Assembly (NCBI GenBank): GCA_008508345.1
Contig: QNGE01001714.1
Location: 48,514-112,513, forward strand
Direction: 5' to 3'
Origin: Paragonimus westermani
Lineage: Eukaryota; Platyhelminthes; Trematoda; Plagiorchiida; Troglotrematidae
DNA: 64,000 bases
Shown: positions 14,740-29,300 of the stretch, one piece after another
Layout: the number at the start of each line of letters is the position of its first letter
How positions within the stretch are numbered: position 1 is the first letter of the stretch
Notes under the pieces: generated by a model
Told to the model about the DNA's origin: nothing
What the model saw: the letters and a program-made list of their open reading frames with translations, nothing else
Database searches by the model: none
Made by a program: the position numbers and the translations under genes

Positions 14740-16410
14740 TTTCAAGATGGATCTTCTCCCGTACCTCACGAAGATTTAAAAACCGCTTGTAATCTCAATC
14801 GCGGTTTCTGCCTTCCTATTTGGCCGACTATGGTGCGAGCTGCATGTTTCATGCACGAACGCCATCTTTATTGCAAACAACTTAAATTCTGCGCGCATAA
14901 ACCGAGCTTCATCAGCACAGAACAATAGCTCCGATAAGTCAAAATAAGATAATTGATGATATCACCTGGCTTAGTGGTCCACAGTTGCCAGGTATCGTTT
15001 GTCGCAATACACAAAGATGTTCGCTTCGTATTAATGTTTCCTTCACCCGTTTAGAGTCGTGCCTTCTGTGGAAGTTGCACCATGGCATGGAGTTTGTTGT
15101 TGGTCACGTCCGGCCAGTAGCACAGTTCATCTGCTCTCTGAAATTGGCCGTGTACCTCAACATGCAATAAACAGATTTGCACAATTAACTTCCGTTGAAA
15201 AGCTCTAAGGGTGGTTGTCCGTCCTCCATTAAAAAAAGTGAACTCTTCTCTTGAGCAAACTGCTCATGGTCACTGAAAAATATCACGAGTTTAACGGACA
15301 GACTTGTCATAACCTGCCGACAATCATTTTGAGTCATAAGAAGTACTTCTTTCACTACCTGATTCCTTTCGGTTGCATCTTGAGGCACAGTTCTTTTTTA
15401 AAACAGCATCATCTTGCAGTCCACAGTGGCGATTAGCTCGAACTCAGAACCACCTGTCACAGGACCAGGTGAATAAGCTTGGAGAAAGATGTCAGCAGTG
15501 CGTATTTGATGGGCTATTTCGCAGTCATTTATATGAAGCCCATTCAAAGTTCTTTGCAGACCACGGGCGTGGCACGTAGGAGCCTCTTCACCGGCATCGA
15601 AAGTGATTTGTGAGCTGTATGCACCACTTTTGAAAGTGTATGTTTAAAACGTTCAAGAACGACAAACAATTTGCGGATAGTTTGTTCTGCAGTACATACT
15701 TTGGTTCCAGAACCAATTGATCTCCCTTGTTTAGGTAGCAATGTAACAAGTCCAGATTGACTGTCACTATGTTAAGTTAACAAAGAGAGACAGTATTAGG
15801 GCAAAATTAATTTCATCAAATGCTCATTAATCAGCACCACTGCGCGTCCATCAGACTTCTTTGTGTGTAAGTTGCTGAATTGGACGCGTGATATCAGTCA
15901 GCGATGAGAAAGTCTGACTCCGATGACTAGTCATTCTAGTCGGACGATAAACCGTTTCTGGATCTTCGGGAGCCTGCATAATCCGAATCACCTTCACCTT
16001 GTCTGGATCGGTTTTGAGTCAATCCGGATGTGAGCATGTGACCATGAAGCGTCAATGCTGAGCGGAAAATCAGTTTGTCTTGTAAAAATGCTGGTCCCCA
16101 TAACACACGCCATTGAAAAAATGTTTCAAGATCAAATCATGCTCCGCAATCGTCCTTCTGTAAGTCAGAAAAACAGCAGCGACGAAGATCAGCCATTTGG
16201 ATTTTGTCATGTACTCGAATTAAGCGCTTCAGAAAAATAGTCCGTGACGCCTTCAATTTGTAAAGTGAATGTAGCCGCCCCAAAGGAGTACTAGATACCT
16301 CATTTAAGACCAACTGCCAATACGCGCGAAAAAAATTTTTTAATAAAAAACTGGGCCTGATGTGATTTGGGCAAGGTGTTAAACAAAGTCTGAAAATTAT
16401 TTCTTGCGAT
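14740..16410 (-). mobile_element. Decayed Ty3/gypsy pol: RT, RNase H, integrase
   Basis: Read on the minus strand in changing frames this is one gypsy pol relic. RT: YWQLVLNE and STPLGRLHSLYKL (about 16330-16250), LHGHMLTSGL (about 16040), TDPDKVKVIRIMQAPEDP (15950-16020) and SLTDITRPIQQLTHKEV (about 15860-15910). RNase H: GRSIGSGTKVCTAEQ, VVLERF, HKSLSMPVK (15560-15735). Integrase zinc-binding part: ELCYWPDVTNNKL (15085-15125). Integrase core end: HETCSSHHSRPNRKAETAIE (14793-14864). The domain order is RT, RNase H, integrase, as in Ty3/gypsy. Many stops and frameshifts show it is old. No gag, protease or LTR was found beside it. It begins about 750 bp downstream of the sideroflexin stop codon. 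Confidence 0.85.
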
Positions 16411-16956
16411 GCAAAGTAATCGGCAATTCATGGACAACACGTGTGCGAATATCACTTGATTTTGGACGATAAACCGATCTAATTACAGAAATCCGCACGC
16501 AATTCCAAATTATCTCGAAAAATGTACCAGTATCAATTGCCTAACGAAGATGGAAGCTTCCAAATCGTCTATCGCCGTGATCGATTTGTTTTCATTATCT
16601 AACTCGGTGCTTGTGCATGTGGAGGCAAACAGTACAAGTCCTATCTGTAAGTGATTATTTTCATGGTTGTTCCGGCAAACAAAAATGCAAAGTGTGCAAA
16701 CGAAAACCAAACTGAAAAAACCACCAAGTATACACAATACGCTACCACATCTGTAGATGAGTAACGAACAGCTGGCAGGTCTTTCCTTGACGCGTGGTCT
16801 CAACCTAATCCCAGCTCATAGTACGCCCTTACAGTTGAGTATGACTGAATTTGATAGAAAGTTACAAGAGATGGAACAGGTTATACCAGTGTCGAAGCTG
16901 GATGGGTGCTTTCATTTTCTATTTTCCGAGTGTTTAAGTGAGCAATGCTATCAACA

Positions 16957-16982
16957 ACAAAAACAACAGCAGCAACGACAGT
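16957..16982 (+). repeat. CAA/CAG-rich microsatellite
   Basis: Imperfect CAA and CAG triplets (caacaacaaaaacaacagca). An open frame across it would give a glutamine run, but no gene is recognised here. Confidence 0.7.
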
Positions 16983-17159
16983 GACGACTGGAAAGAATCA
17001 AAACAATAAAATCGCCAACAACACGAGCGAGTACAACGAAAATCTCACGAACGGATGTGAGATGAAAAGATCTGGGATAGGAGAACAGACGGCGCTGTAT
17101 AAATCGATAGAATTGAAATAGTCCGAACGATCAGAGCAGCTCGTGGGACAGGTGAAGGA

Positions 17160-17310
17160 TCAGAGTCCTTTGTTATAGTACACACGTTCAGGGATCCGAT
17201 CGCCACGGAGCTCACGAATTTTGGCCTGTACGGTCGGTTCCAATTTATTGAAAGCGATAGAGCTGACTTGTGGGAATAATGCGCAACACATTGGCGTCAT
17301 GAAGGTCAAA
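17160..17310 (-). CDS. SFXN: Sideroflexin last exon and stop
   Basis: 151 nt. One base completes codon 274 (isoleucine), then [18 protein letters not shown], a charged tail and VYYNKGL followed by TGA at 17160-17162. CALFPQ and VYYNKGL are diagnostic of the sideroflexin C-terminus. Acceptor ccttccacag. I could not place a polyadenylation signal between the stop and the gypsy relic that begins about 750 bp downstream. Confidence 0.97.
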
Positions 17311-20300
17311 CTGTGGAAGGTTATATAAGGAAAAACAGAGTCAATGCGTCTAAAAATTTAGCCGGAAGATGCCTATCAAACAAGACAGCTCTGAGAAAAC
17401 CTAAATGATGCTTAACTAACAAAAATCGAAATTTACGAGCACTCATCAGCAACCAATGTTTGATGTGAGAAATGAAATCCGTGACTTTGAATTAACCGAG
17501 AAGCCCTAGTGATAAGAACATTGATTGAAGTTGACAGGGCAGTTACCATGTATTCTCACGAAATGATTGAGCGACCCGAACATTACTTAACGGCAAACAT
17601 GGTTGAGCGTTTAGATGAGGCTTTAGTTGTGTCCAATGGGAAATCAACGGTGCAGTGGACAACACAATTGCCTCATTAGAACACACGGCGGAATTCGAAT
17701 CGCGGTCCTGGCAAAGACATACAGCACAAATGAGCTCTAATATGAGGGGAATCCATGCATGGTTCTTTCGAAAGGGGCCGACTAGATAAACATATTCGAA
17801 AGTGACAGTTGTGGTCATACGTAAATGCCGTTCTATTGGTAGAAAGATGAAGACTTTAGACAAGAAACTGACTAGAACGAGGTTTGAATGAACGCATGCA
17901 AGGTGTCATCATTTGTGTGATCATTGATTCGCAATGGTGTTTTATTGGACGAGCGAGTAATTATTGTTTGACGACTGATTGAGGGAATGAAGAGCCGAAT
18001 GGAATCAAGAGAATAAACTCCTAATCATATGGATATTTTGCGGGTTTGTTTAAAATGAAAGACATCCAGAAAAGTAGACATTTAGTCGAGTGGTGGAAAC
18101 TGCCGAACGACCGGCGACGAATACGAGGTCAAATGTAGAACGAAACGTTTATGTCAAATGTTGTCAACGATTAGAAAGGATGTGAGAAAAGCAGAGACAA
18201 GACATAAACACTCGATTCAAAAGTGTCTTGTTATCTTGAACAAACACTGTAAGTCAAAATGGAGTGAATGCAAATAGTGAAGGCAAAGATTCATAGTGCT
18301 TCGTAGATTTGTGAGTGCGCACATAAGAGGAAGAGAAGAGGCTCCTGTGCTTGTGTTGGTCGGGAAATAAACTGTATCAGACGACCCATAAATATAAACA
18401 GAAGTGGGTAAAAAAATGTGCTTGAAGCAAATGACATGCAGCCATACTAGCAATAAGCATTAGAACATACTGAGACAATCTTTCGTCAGATATACACATT
18501 TAATGACTAGCAGCATAGGTTGTTTCTCAAGTATGTGTCAATCGGGTAAGGTTTTAAAATTTTCGACCGATTCGTCTGTGATCACAGAGTGGAGAAGTGT
18601 ACTAAATGTGAGCAGATACTAACAGGTGAGAACTTCGAGCTACCTGATGATCTATCCGTATCCCAGTTTCGGAGAATGACTTCACGGAAGTTAATCCCTA
18701 TTAAGTGAGAGAGAGGATCCACCGGTACTGTACGTAGGGTTTTGTGGACGATGTACGACGAACATACAAATTGTTCCAATACACGGATAAAGAGAAATAC
18801 AGACATCAATAACCCTGGCTGTCAAAAAGGATACCACTGTAAAAGCACAGACTCACATGACACCACACAGAGTGACTTGAAGTGGAGCGCCTAGCCATGG
18901 ATAACGAGCCAAGGTGCCCCGTTTCTCCAACGAATTCATCAGGAAAGGAGGGAGCACTGTGCATGGAGGAACAAAGATGAGAAGTGCATATTACAAATCA
19001 ACTGAATAACGATGAGCAGTTACAACGGATCAAACAGTTGTACGATGAATGTTGATAAGTTGTTTGTAACTGAATAAACCACCTAAAATGATGTTGGTTC
19101 TTTCAAGATAGTATAAGCAATCACATTGGTTAGGTTGTTGCTGGTAGACGAGTTTAAATGTGCTTAACAGCTATCGACGCGGAAATATGTACTGAAATGT
19201 CACAATAAGGCAGAACAGAAGAAAAGTTCGGACAAATACGCTGATCCACTGTGATGTGTCAACTATATTTTACTGTTATAGTGCCTGCCTCAAGCCACGA
19301 CGAAAACACACGTGAAATTGTTGTGGTTTTTAAAGATAGCAATGTTCGGGGAATACGATCTGCCTAGTTAGTAGTCAGTGCGAATTTCACCTGAAACAAC
19401 CTCGTTAACTTCATGGTTCAAAAAAGTGTGCCCGGATAACCGACAAGTGCCTTGGTAACACCTAATTGGTCCACCTCAGGTAAGTGCAACCACAGGCGTA
19501 TAAAACTGTTATGATTTCAAGATTTCATGCAGTTTATTTACAAACTGACGCACCGATATTTATTCACTTTTTCGGACGTCGAACTATCCTACTGTCCAAG
19601 CCAGTAGACTAGTTGATGCAGAGTGACCGAAGCAAAACGGTGGTCGAATAACGTGAGTATATCTTCCGCAAGATTGGGTCAAGTCTCTGATCAGTGCAAC
19701 AAAAATGAGTGTGCACAAGCAGTGCAAATCGGTCCTTTGATCGACAACTGAATGTCTTTGCAAAGTCACAAGGGATCAGGGTTAGCGAATGCACCAATCA
19801 CTTTAACCATTTTCATGGACACCATGTCAGAAATCGCAGAGGTTGATATGAATACAATGTCCAAACAGTTGAAGCGATCAACAGTGTCGAGGCCGCAAAC
19901 ATTGCTGTGAAGTTAATTAACTAATGGCTCATGATGTGTACCAATGATTGGACATATCATGAGCGCTTTCGTCCTTGTTCGCACTTATCAAGTAAGGGGG
20001 ATAGCATGAACGAGATTCGGGCCGGTAACCTTCGTGACAAGGACTGAGAACACTTATTCAGCAAACCCCAGGTTCTATGGGCACTGCTTATGAGACAACG
20101 ACTAACACAATTTGCGTATGGAACGAAAGTTACCAGTTCTGAACTCGTTCAGATTACCATTAACTGAGAAGTCACACACAGACAAGGACTGAACCGAGGG
20201 CTGATTTTCGAATCTTAAACTGGCATCAAGAAACTGAAACATCCTGACAAATTCGATTCAGGATGATGCTCTTAGCACAAACGAGTGACAAGCTAGGCCA

Positions 20301-23300
20301 GGTCCATCCAGACCAATTTGGTACAACACGTTGCACGAGTTATTTTAACTGTCCCCCACAAATGACGCTCACCGGTGACCGAGTGAAGAGGAACGTCTGC
20401 TGAGAGCATGAAAGTCGCTGATTTGAATCTCCTTTACACAACCTCTTCAAAACAGGAACAGATGTGGACGAAATCGGACATTTCGTATTGATGGTGATGA
20501 TGACAATCTGAGAGTGGGCATCAAAACACATTGATATTTACATTTCAATTTTGGAGGCCAACATTAGTAGTCAGTATTAACTACTAACGAGATGGACTGT
20601 GTCCATTCGACTAAATAAAAAACAATGCTACGAAAGATGACCAGCTGTTTCAGTACACTTGTCCTCGCCAGTATGTAAGTATCAACCCAAGAGGAGAAAG
20701 GAAAATTCGGACCACCACTCGCGAGGTGTATTGAATGCAGATCAGAAACAAGAATCAAACTAAACTAGGCGTGTCACAAGTGCGTGTGTATATTGAATGA
20801 CCTGGAAAGTCATCAAATAGGCTAAGCAGCGAGTAGCTTAGAGGTCAAAATATTCTGATTGATATCGACGGCTTCGATGGGGCTGGTCTTCGGCTAGCCA
20901 GTGCTATCGTAATAATAACCACGACATCTGATTTCATGCTGAAAAAAGACTGATGACCAGACGAACAAAGCATGACAGTCAGGACTACACCTTAACTATC
21001 TTAATTGCCAATCCACAACCGACGTTCACGTGGCGAATAGCGTGGTAAATGAAGACTGCAGTGTGTGATACAATAGCTGCTATATCGGAACCATGTCCGC
21101 GTGAGGACTCGAAGTACGGATTAAACTGATTGGTGAGTGGACACCAAGATATCGGAAAAATAGATACTGCAGGTAAAATACAAAGTTTTTTTCACTCTTA
21201 TCTAAAGTGTAGAATAAAACAAGTCGACGTTTGTACGAGAAACCAAAAGACAGCATCAGGATAATGTTGGTTGAGGCAAAGCAGGCCCTACTTTGAACCA
21301 TGTTTCACTTGATTCCCTCAAACTTGATATCGCAGTTGTGATCAAAAGAGGGAAAATTAATCGTATCGATTCAAGGATGAGTTGTTATCAAGCAAGCACG
21401 TCACTATCACACTAGTCCGGTAACATTCGTTTATCAGTCCGTGCAAGGCCAAATCTGGAACAGTGAGAACACAGAAAGTTGTCAATGAAATTCCATATAT
21501 ACAGAATTCAACCCATCAAGTTTATGCTACATTTACGTGGCCAGTCAATGCACCTTCTCCCGCTCAGTCAAGGTGTGCTGTATTCAGAAACGATTCATTC
21601 TGTCTACTCTCAGATGCTTTTCCTTTGTTTGAAGTCACTATAAATGCTTGTGTCGTAGTTTCGTACAACACACAGTATAGCCTATAAGTAATGTGTAGCA
21701 CAACGTGAATGAAGGGTAGACTTCAACATCAAGATGACTGGGGACTACAAGCAACTATTGGAAACGTGGATATGCAGTGTGCGGGAAGTGCCACCAAAGA
21801 GACTAACGATACATTATTTCCAAGAATGTGAACCGTACAAAATAGTGTCTGGCAATGAACAACTTCCCATATCAAACATCACAACAATACAACCACTTCG
21901 GTCAATCTGCGATATTCTGATGTAGCCCGACCCTGAGAAAGGTGGCGTGGATACAGTTGACACGTTCGTCTCAGGAGTAGAAGGACGGACTTAGAGCGCC
22001 GGTCGAGTAGTGGACAGGATGGAATTAAGGTTTGAAATGAACATACCAAAGTGATAAGTCCAACGGGGGTAGAAAATTCAACATTTGTACACAGTGGTGC
22101 AGAAAAAGACTGTCACATTCCAACAGTTGAAGTGAGGACAATTATGATTATCTGCTCGGTGAGGTAGAGCACCGTGATAGCGAGGTGGACGATCAACGAT
22201 GCGATTGTGGTTATGGACTGGGGATGAGCGTAACGTTCTTCTCTCTTTGTGAGAGTACCTGACGGATGTGTAATGAAAGCAACTGTTTGACAACATGCAT
22301 CAGCCTGCTGTGCAAGATGAAAATTCCGCTATTAACTCAAACAAAAGGCAAACCCACGGATCTATAAGATAAAGACAATGAGCCAAGAATTTGGATCCAG
22401 CAACCAATGTATGGTTTCAGAACAGTGTGGCTGAACATGAAAAGCTAGTCTCACACGCACACGTACAGATAAGGCATAAATCAACGGGATGGATCATCGC
22501 AACGTAATATCACAAAAGCTGATTGTGCAGCACTCACGCATGCCTGGCATGGCCATCAGAATTCGCGAAACGACCACCTTGAAAATCGCTCGTCGACCGA
22601 CCACAGTTGATTTGCCCAGTGTCTCACCATGTTCGTCTGTGATTGTGGTACCTTCGCTCAACTCCAGACTACGCATGCAAGGAATGTTGATACAGTTGGC
22701 AGCTGCGACTGCCAAAAATGGCACAAACCGGCCAATTAGCGGCGGGAAGCGCTGTCAGCAAAAAGAGGCCAAAACTAACACTATGGACTGACAATAAAAG
22801 CAGCATGATATGTGACTGTTTGTCGAAACCAGTGTAGAGTACGCTTTAAACAATGAGCATCTGGTGAACCGATTTAGCGCAAGCATCGTGCCCCGTAATT
22901 CAAAAGATGAGTATCACAGACGGACGCAGTGATAGAACTCTTTATGCATATTTTTTAAAATATAACATGCAAGTGGCAACGAAACCATGATTGGTTAACT
23001 ATGAGATCTATGGAATTCGGAATCAAACGGTCCACTTTCATTGTTTTTAACGTCAGTAGTTCGCAGTACACATATACACGTCTCAACATTCCATCAGTTG
23101 AGAAGGAAGTGATAAAACAAAACAATGAGTAATGTACAAGAGACGAAACTCGTTTGGGAGAAGACCTATTATTGTTGACAGCAACACATTGCCGGGTGTA
23201 TGAGAGTGATTCCAAGGGTAAAATGAAACAATCGAGAGATCATCATTATGGAAACTAGTACCCGTCAAAGCCGCCCGATCAAGCCTTGGATAGCCCGTGA

Positions 23301-26300
23301 TCGTCACATAACAGAGTTCATCCAGCAGGCGGAATTAACAAAGAAAAGTGCAAAGTGAAACAGATGACCTCCACTGACAAACAAAGTATGTAGCCCGACC
23401 GCACGATCAGAGCTATCCTGAGGTTACGTACTAACGGGCTGAGATGTCATTCACACAATCAGTGCATTTGATGCGATTAAACTGGCAAATACGAAAATGA
23501 TCGAACACAAAATAAAAGACTAATCTTCCACACAGATAGGATAGAGGTATAGGATTTTCAGAACAGCACTGAACACACGCATACATATTGTGAAACTTTT
23601 CCTTAAGTACCAGTCAGCTGTGAGCAGTCTATCCATAACGATAGAAACGAGTTTAAAAAAACAATACTCTTATGAGGACAATAAAAATATGAATTGCAAA
23701 AGAAATACGGAAACAGCGGTCATCCGAAGTTCTCGACATCATATAACCTACCATCTGACAGAAATCACACTTTCAGGTCCTCGAAATCTTTTCGGAATAT
23801 TGTGGATTATAACGTCGAAAAATAGAAGCGTGAACAAAAACCCTCGCCGAACACCATCCGAATGAGTCGTTCATAAGTACTCATCTTTCCGTTTGAGTGA
23901 GTATACAGATTATGAAACAAATTGGCAAGACGACTAAGAAGAGACAATCCCAGAGACCACCGCCAGTAACAGAAACGAGGACAGTGTCTGCAATACCCAA
24001 TATTAACACGACGGTCACATCTATTGAGTAGAAAATGCATACACCATAAGCTCACAATTACATATAAACAGATCACTTTCGCTTGTTGAACTGAATTCAT
24101 GTGTTATTGGTAGGCCATTATCCGTGACGGTCTTAGCTGTCCTGTCTTATCCTATCGCAAGTCGTGGGTCGTGAACAATCGCTCGGGGTTTAGACAATTT
24201 GGTCGAGACATAAGTGTAGATTATCACTGAAGTAACATGTGTATACACAAGAAAATCAATTTCCTGGGAGCAGATACCATTAACTACAAAATGCACACAG
24301 GCAGAATGGAATAAAACCACCTCGAGACGTTTGAGGAACGTCATTCATGGTTAGTCAAAAACTACGAGGAAATTCATGGTGGACCACTTACCACGAGATC
24401 AAACGGTGACTATTGACTGAGAGATGTACGGTGAACAGATAAGTAGAAGACAATGACCTAAAGTGGTGAAGAAACAAGTCTAGTGGGCCGTTCGTTTAGA
24501 AGTGGCTCACTGATAATCTAGCGTGCTTTGAGTTTCAACTGTTTTATAAATTGACTTTGCGTAATCTAATGCTCCACACTTTTAACCGCCATTATTCATG
24601 GGCCGAATGACCTCTGGAAATTGGACGTTAAAACAAACCAATTTTACAATATACACTGTTGAAGTGACAAGGACATGGAATTTACAAAGGAACACTGGTC
24701 TGACGAATTGGTATGACCACTGTTCGGATGTGAAACTGACTAAGAACCTCTGAGGTTTGCTGACTAGGAAAGCACATGGGAGCTGCCGTACTTAAGCATC
24801 GAAATCAAAGCTGATGGGAGTTACCCAAGGAGCTTGTGACGGAATTCCAGAAACACCTGCACGCTTCGGTAAACAGCAAACACGAACGATGTCTAGACAT
24901 TCTTGAAGACTCTATTTTAGAGGGTCACAGCCCCCTTCGGAATGAGAGGTTCGAACAATTACGATGCAAGTTTAAGTTAATGCCGTTTGATTTTCATCGA
25001 TTGCTCAACTATAGCACACACCCCAAACCAGCCGTACTTCGACATTACACACGAGTGAAAAATTATCACCAAGCAAGATATGTGGGAAAATTTGGTGTTC
25101 GTGAAACTATGACACGAAGTTTATCTGAGCCACAAAGTGTTGTATAATGTGTGGCGTTCCGAATGTATAGTATGGCGCGAGTCGAAAAGAACAACTCGGG
25201 CGTTCAAACTAATATCAATGCTCGACAACTGAATTCTCGGGAACTGCAAACGACGATCGAAAATGTGTATATGTAACGTGTGGGAAGAAACTGCTCCGCG
25301 CCACTGATATCGAATGCGAAGATAAATCAGCCACACAAAATAGTGTTGACCTACGTTGTTGTATACATCCACATTCGAACAGGTTGGAGAGAAGACGGTC
25401 CAAAAACTAGATTAACATGGTAAACTGAAGAGAACTGAAGGAAATAGAGCTCACCTGCACTTGTTTGTTGATAACTAAGGCAGTTGCTACAGCACCTGTG
25501 GTTGCGAGAACATAGGAGGTGGAAAGACGTCTGGCAAACGAGACAGAGAAACGATTGTGAGTAAGGCCGAAACAATATGGAGAAATGGGTGGGAAAGAAA
25601 AAAAAGTTGTTTATTCACGAAAAAATACTCAACTCTAGCAGTTGGGTCAAGAGGGTGCATATTATGTGAGGTTTAACTCAAACGGTCATTCTAAAATAAC
25701 TGGTATATAACCACCTTTGACGAATAGTATACTCACTGTGGCTGTTAGAACCAAGAATGAACCTCGAGTGGGAACAATGAGACGATTTTGATTGTCACAT
25801 TACCCGATGTTTACAGCGAGCAACGACATGCCCTACGATATCCGAAGAATGAAAACGACGATAACGATAGCACAGTGACCATCCAACCTGTCTTAAGAGG
25901 CTGAGTATAAGCATCGAACGATTCATGAATGTATAATAAAAACGGAGTTGGACACTATGAGAACAGTCCAATCGATAAAGATGTTTAAACAATTAAGCGA
26001 ATCCTCCGGTGCGGTTCGAAGGCATGGGTTACACCCCATAAGTCAGAATGTCCATTTGTGTGGAAGCCCATGTATTGTAACGAGTAGGCCAATTACGAGC
26101 AACTGTCAAGCATGCAAAGTTCAGACGAAAGGTGAAGGCAACAACAAAAACAGGCATACGCACCGAACATCTTAACCGAGCGGTTATACGAATGGCCAGT
26201 AAGAAACGAAGTACACAAGCATAAATGCAGCAGGACGAGCTGTTGGTCAATACTCGAATGGAGACCATACATGCGGTCGACAGCATCTGTTTCGGATTAG

Positions 26301-29300
26301 GCTTTCACAGTAACCGAAGCCAAGGCGCATAACACTTACCACATGCGACTTGTGCTGCACCGCTTGCGGTTCCACTCACACACCACGTAGCTACTGTAAA
26401 TCCGAATAAATCGGACCAGAAGACAAGTAAGAGAGGCCTTTTTGTGCAGCCGGCCAATGCTGGCACAACAGCACACACGCACAACCACATCGGTCCAGAC
26501 GGTCAACGCGCACTTTGGACCAGTCACAACAATCTGGATCCCCATCAGAATTTTCTTGAATTTTACTCTACTTTTAAATGGTCGGTTCATCGGTCACCTA
26601 ATGGATCGGGCCTAGCGAGACGACTTGAATTAGCAGATATTTATCGTAAAACGAGCCCACTAGTGTAAACCAATGCCCGGTTTATCGATTTCTTTTGCTG
26701 ATGCCACCATAATTGTAGAGTATCAATACAAAGCTTGAAAGCAAAACTCAACGACTGTCAGATGGGGAAAATACAAAAAGCGCATTCAAACCGTATCCGA
26801 GTCAGGTAGGTTGGTGTGTAAAACTAGGGGCTGATGGGTAAAAAAAAAGTCCATGATTTTTGTAGTGACAATAACGATCACTTGAAAAAGTTAGGCACAC
26901 ACACCTTGCACTGGTTGGTAATGTTCATACGAATACTACGTACAACTGGGGCACTGGAAAACAGTAAACTGTGATCCATGCATCTCGATGAGAGACAACT
27001 GAGTCAAGCGATCAACAGCGCTTTTGTTAATCAAAAACTTGAGAGGGAGGTTTACAACAGAGATTTGCCCAGTATGATTTTAAGGAGAATTAAAATCAGA
27101 CACAGACGTTAAGACATCTGTTTACCGAAACAACAGTGCATACGTAAACGAAATGGCCAGCCGGCGACCTTGACGAAAGCCTTAAAAATGCAGGCGCACG
27201 TAGTTGAACGAAACACGTACAGAAATTGATCGCTCGCTTGAAACAAAAGCCGATGACCTCAGAAAATCAATCGGCACACGTAGTGTTGTTGAATCTGATG
27301 TAGAAATACTGTTGTTCAACTTCATAATGGCAGTGCATAAGACATTAGCTGAAGAGATGGAAAACAATGCAAGACCGACAGAAAAAAAACGTAAACCAAA
27401 GAAAATGGTGTTTAGTTGGTGAAAGATGAATGATTCTGAAGCGAAGACGACAACACTTTCAGTAAGATAGTCTTCTGATTAAACACCTTTCACGCTGACT
27501 CACAAAATTTGGTCCTCATTCATTCAAACAGCGCGATAAGATCGACCGGGAGTTGTGAGACAAAAACATCCAGAACAACAACCAAAAGACCTCTGATCAG
27601 CATAGCCAGATGAGTGGACCACACTAGGTTAGTGAACCTTAGGTGTTTTCTTCAAAGCAAGGAGCGAAATAGCGTAGAGTTTAGCGGACCGGGATTAAGA
27701 GACAGCAGAGAAAAACTGAAACACATACATACGGTTAAAACATTTCCAGAGAAAATTGCACAGAAAACGGGAGACGCGCATGAAAAATGTGAGTAGCTGA
27801 TAGTTGAGGTTGTCCTCAACGTTCAGCCAAACAGAAGTGATCGGTCCCCTATGCACGCAAAAAGTTACCTAGCCCCCACAAGATGAGGTCAGTTGATTAA
27901 GGTGACACTTTGTAAAGAGTGTGTATGTGAACTGCATCGAAGGGGCTCTACTTCAGATAGTCTTCCACCATGCCCAATTCACTGTTTTTCAGCACCTTTC
28001 CGTCAGAATAGGGGGAAATTTGGAAGAATTTCCTGGCCCTGCCTGATCAAGATAAAACAGTGTCATAACAAGAGCAGGAATGGTACGCAATATTTGATAA
28101 TAAACGTAGTCATAGATGAGCCCAAGTGTAGAAAGCTGCGGCATCCAATGAAACCAAGCGTCCCTGTCACTGCCTTCATTCAACCAAAACTTGCTTCCAG
28201 CCTAACGCACATCAGGCAAAAGTCCACAGGACAGTAATCGATGGATTGGAATTCTTAAGACATCACTTCAAAAATAGACGGTGATTACCTACCCAGCACA
28301 TATCAGCAAACCACACCGTTGTTTGTCCAGTGCTCTCAACGTGTTGAACAGAACGTTTATGACTACTGACAGGAGAACGAAGTCGGCAAAAAAACCATAT
28401 GAAGGAGGCAATAGTACTTGGAATTAAGAGCGTCGAGAAAGAAGTTTAATTCTGTTCAATGTTTTGTCAGTGCTTCGTCCATAGCGATAACAATCACTCG
28501 ACACGGCGAGAGGCTTATGATGTTATGGCCTTGTTTAACAGTTCACTCTAGCCGATCTCAATGCGCGGATATACTAACTCAGCCCTTGACCATTTTGTTT
28601 ACACAATGCTCCCATTCACAAAAAATTGCTGGCCGCTGGAGAACTGTACGGATAACTCTATTCCCTAAAAAGAGTTCCTTTAAATTACGTCCGACAGTAT
28701 GAGGCTTTGTAACCAGAATGACTGTTCAATCGACCATGAGAAATGCTCATCAGTAATCTTACCGACGCTCAAGATTTAATTTGGACGCCGTCGCAGTCAT
28801 CATCCAACCTTATCAACACTACGCGAAAGATGTAAGACTATCCGCCTGTGTTTCTTAGATTACGGTAACATCCTCAGTTGCGTAAACTGAGTATCATTGC
28901 CAACTGTTACACGGTTATGGCATCTACCCAAGTTTGAATAACCTACATGGTAATTACAACAGCAATAAAGCACACCGTGTGTACTTCGACGACGCTGTGC
29001 CCGTCCACTTGGCAAACAACTCTGGTATACCCCAATGAGCTGTTCTGTCACCTTCTCTATCCTCAGCTTGCACAAGCGAAAGGCCAACATCACAAAGAAC
29101 TGTTCGGGGGTACCTCTTTCTGATACTCCTAATTCCGTTCAATTGCAACACGGCTTTTTTTGTAGTGAACGAGCTATCAAAAAATCGCGAACTGCCTACA
29201 AATACACCAGAAATGTGACAATGTTTTGTTTTCGTTTGTCAACAATAACCACTACCAACAAATTACGGAGCAAGATGTTCTGGGTGTGTTCACTTCTAGG

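Noticed and set aside
16510..16803. Minus-strand frame with hydrophobic LVFVCTLCIF considered as the sideroflexin C-terminus
   Set aside because: It lacks CALFPQ and the VYYNKGL end, both found at 17160-17310. The likeness was chance hydrophobicity.
22489..22791. 100-codon plus-strand open frame
   Set aside because: It is the antisense shadow of sideroflexin exon 5.
26340..26393. Minus-strand candidate sideroflexin exon ([17 protein letters not shown]) with good acceptor and donor
   Set aside because: It fits the family only loosely and its phases do not join exons 3 and 5. The exon at 25455-25530 matches far better and joins both neighbours in phase.
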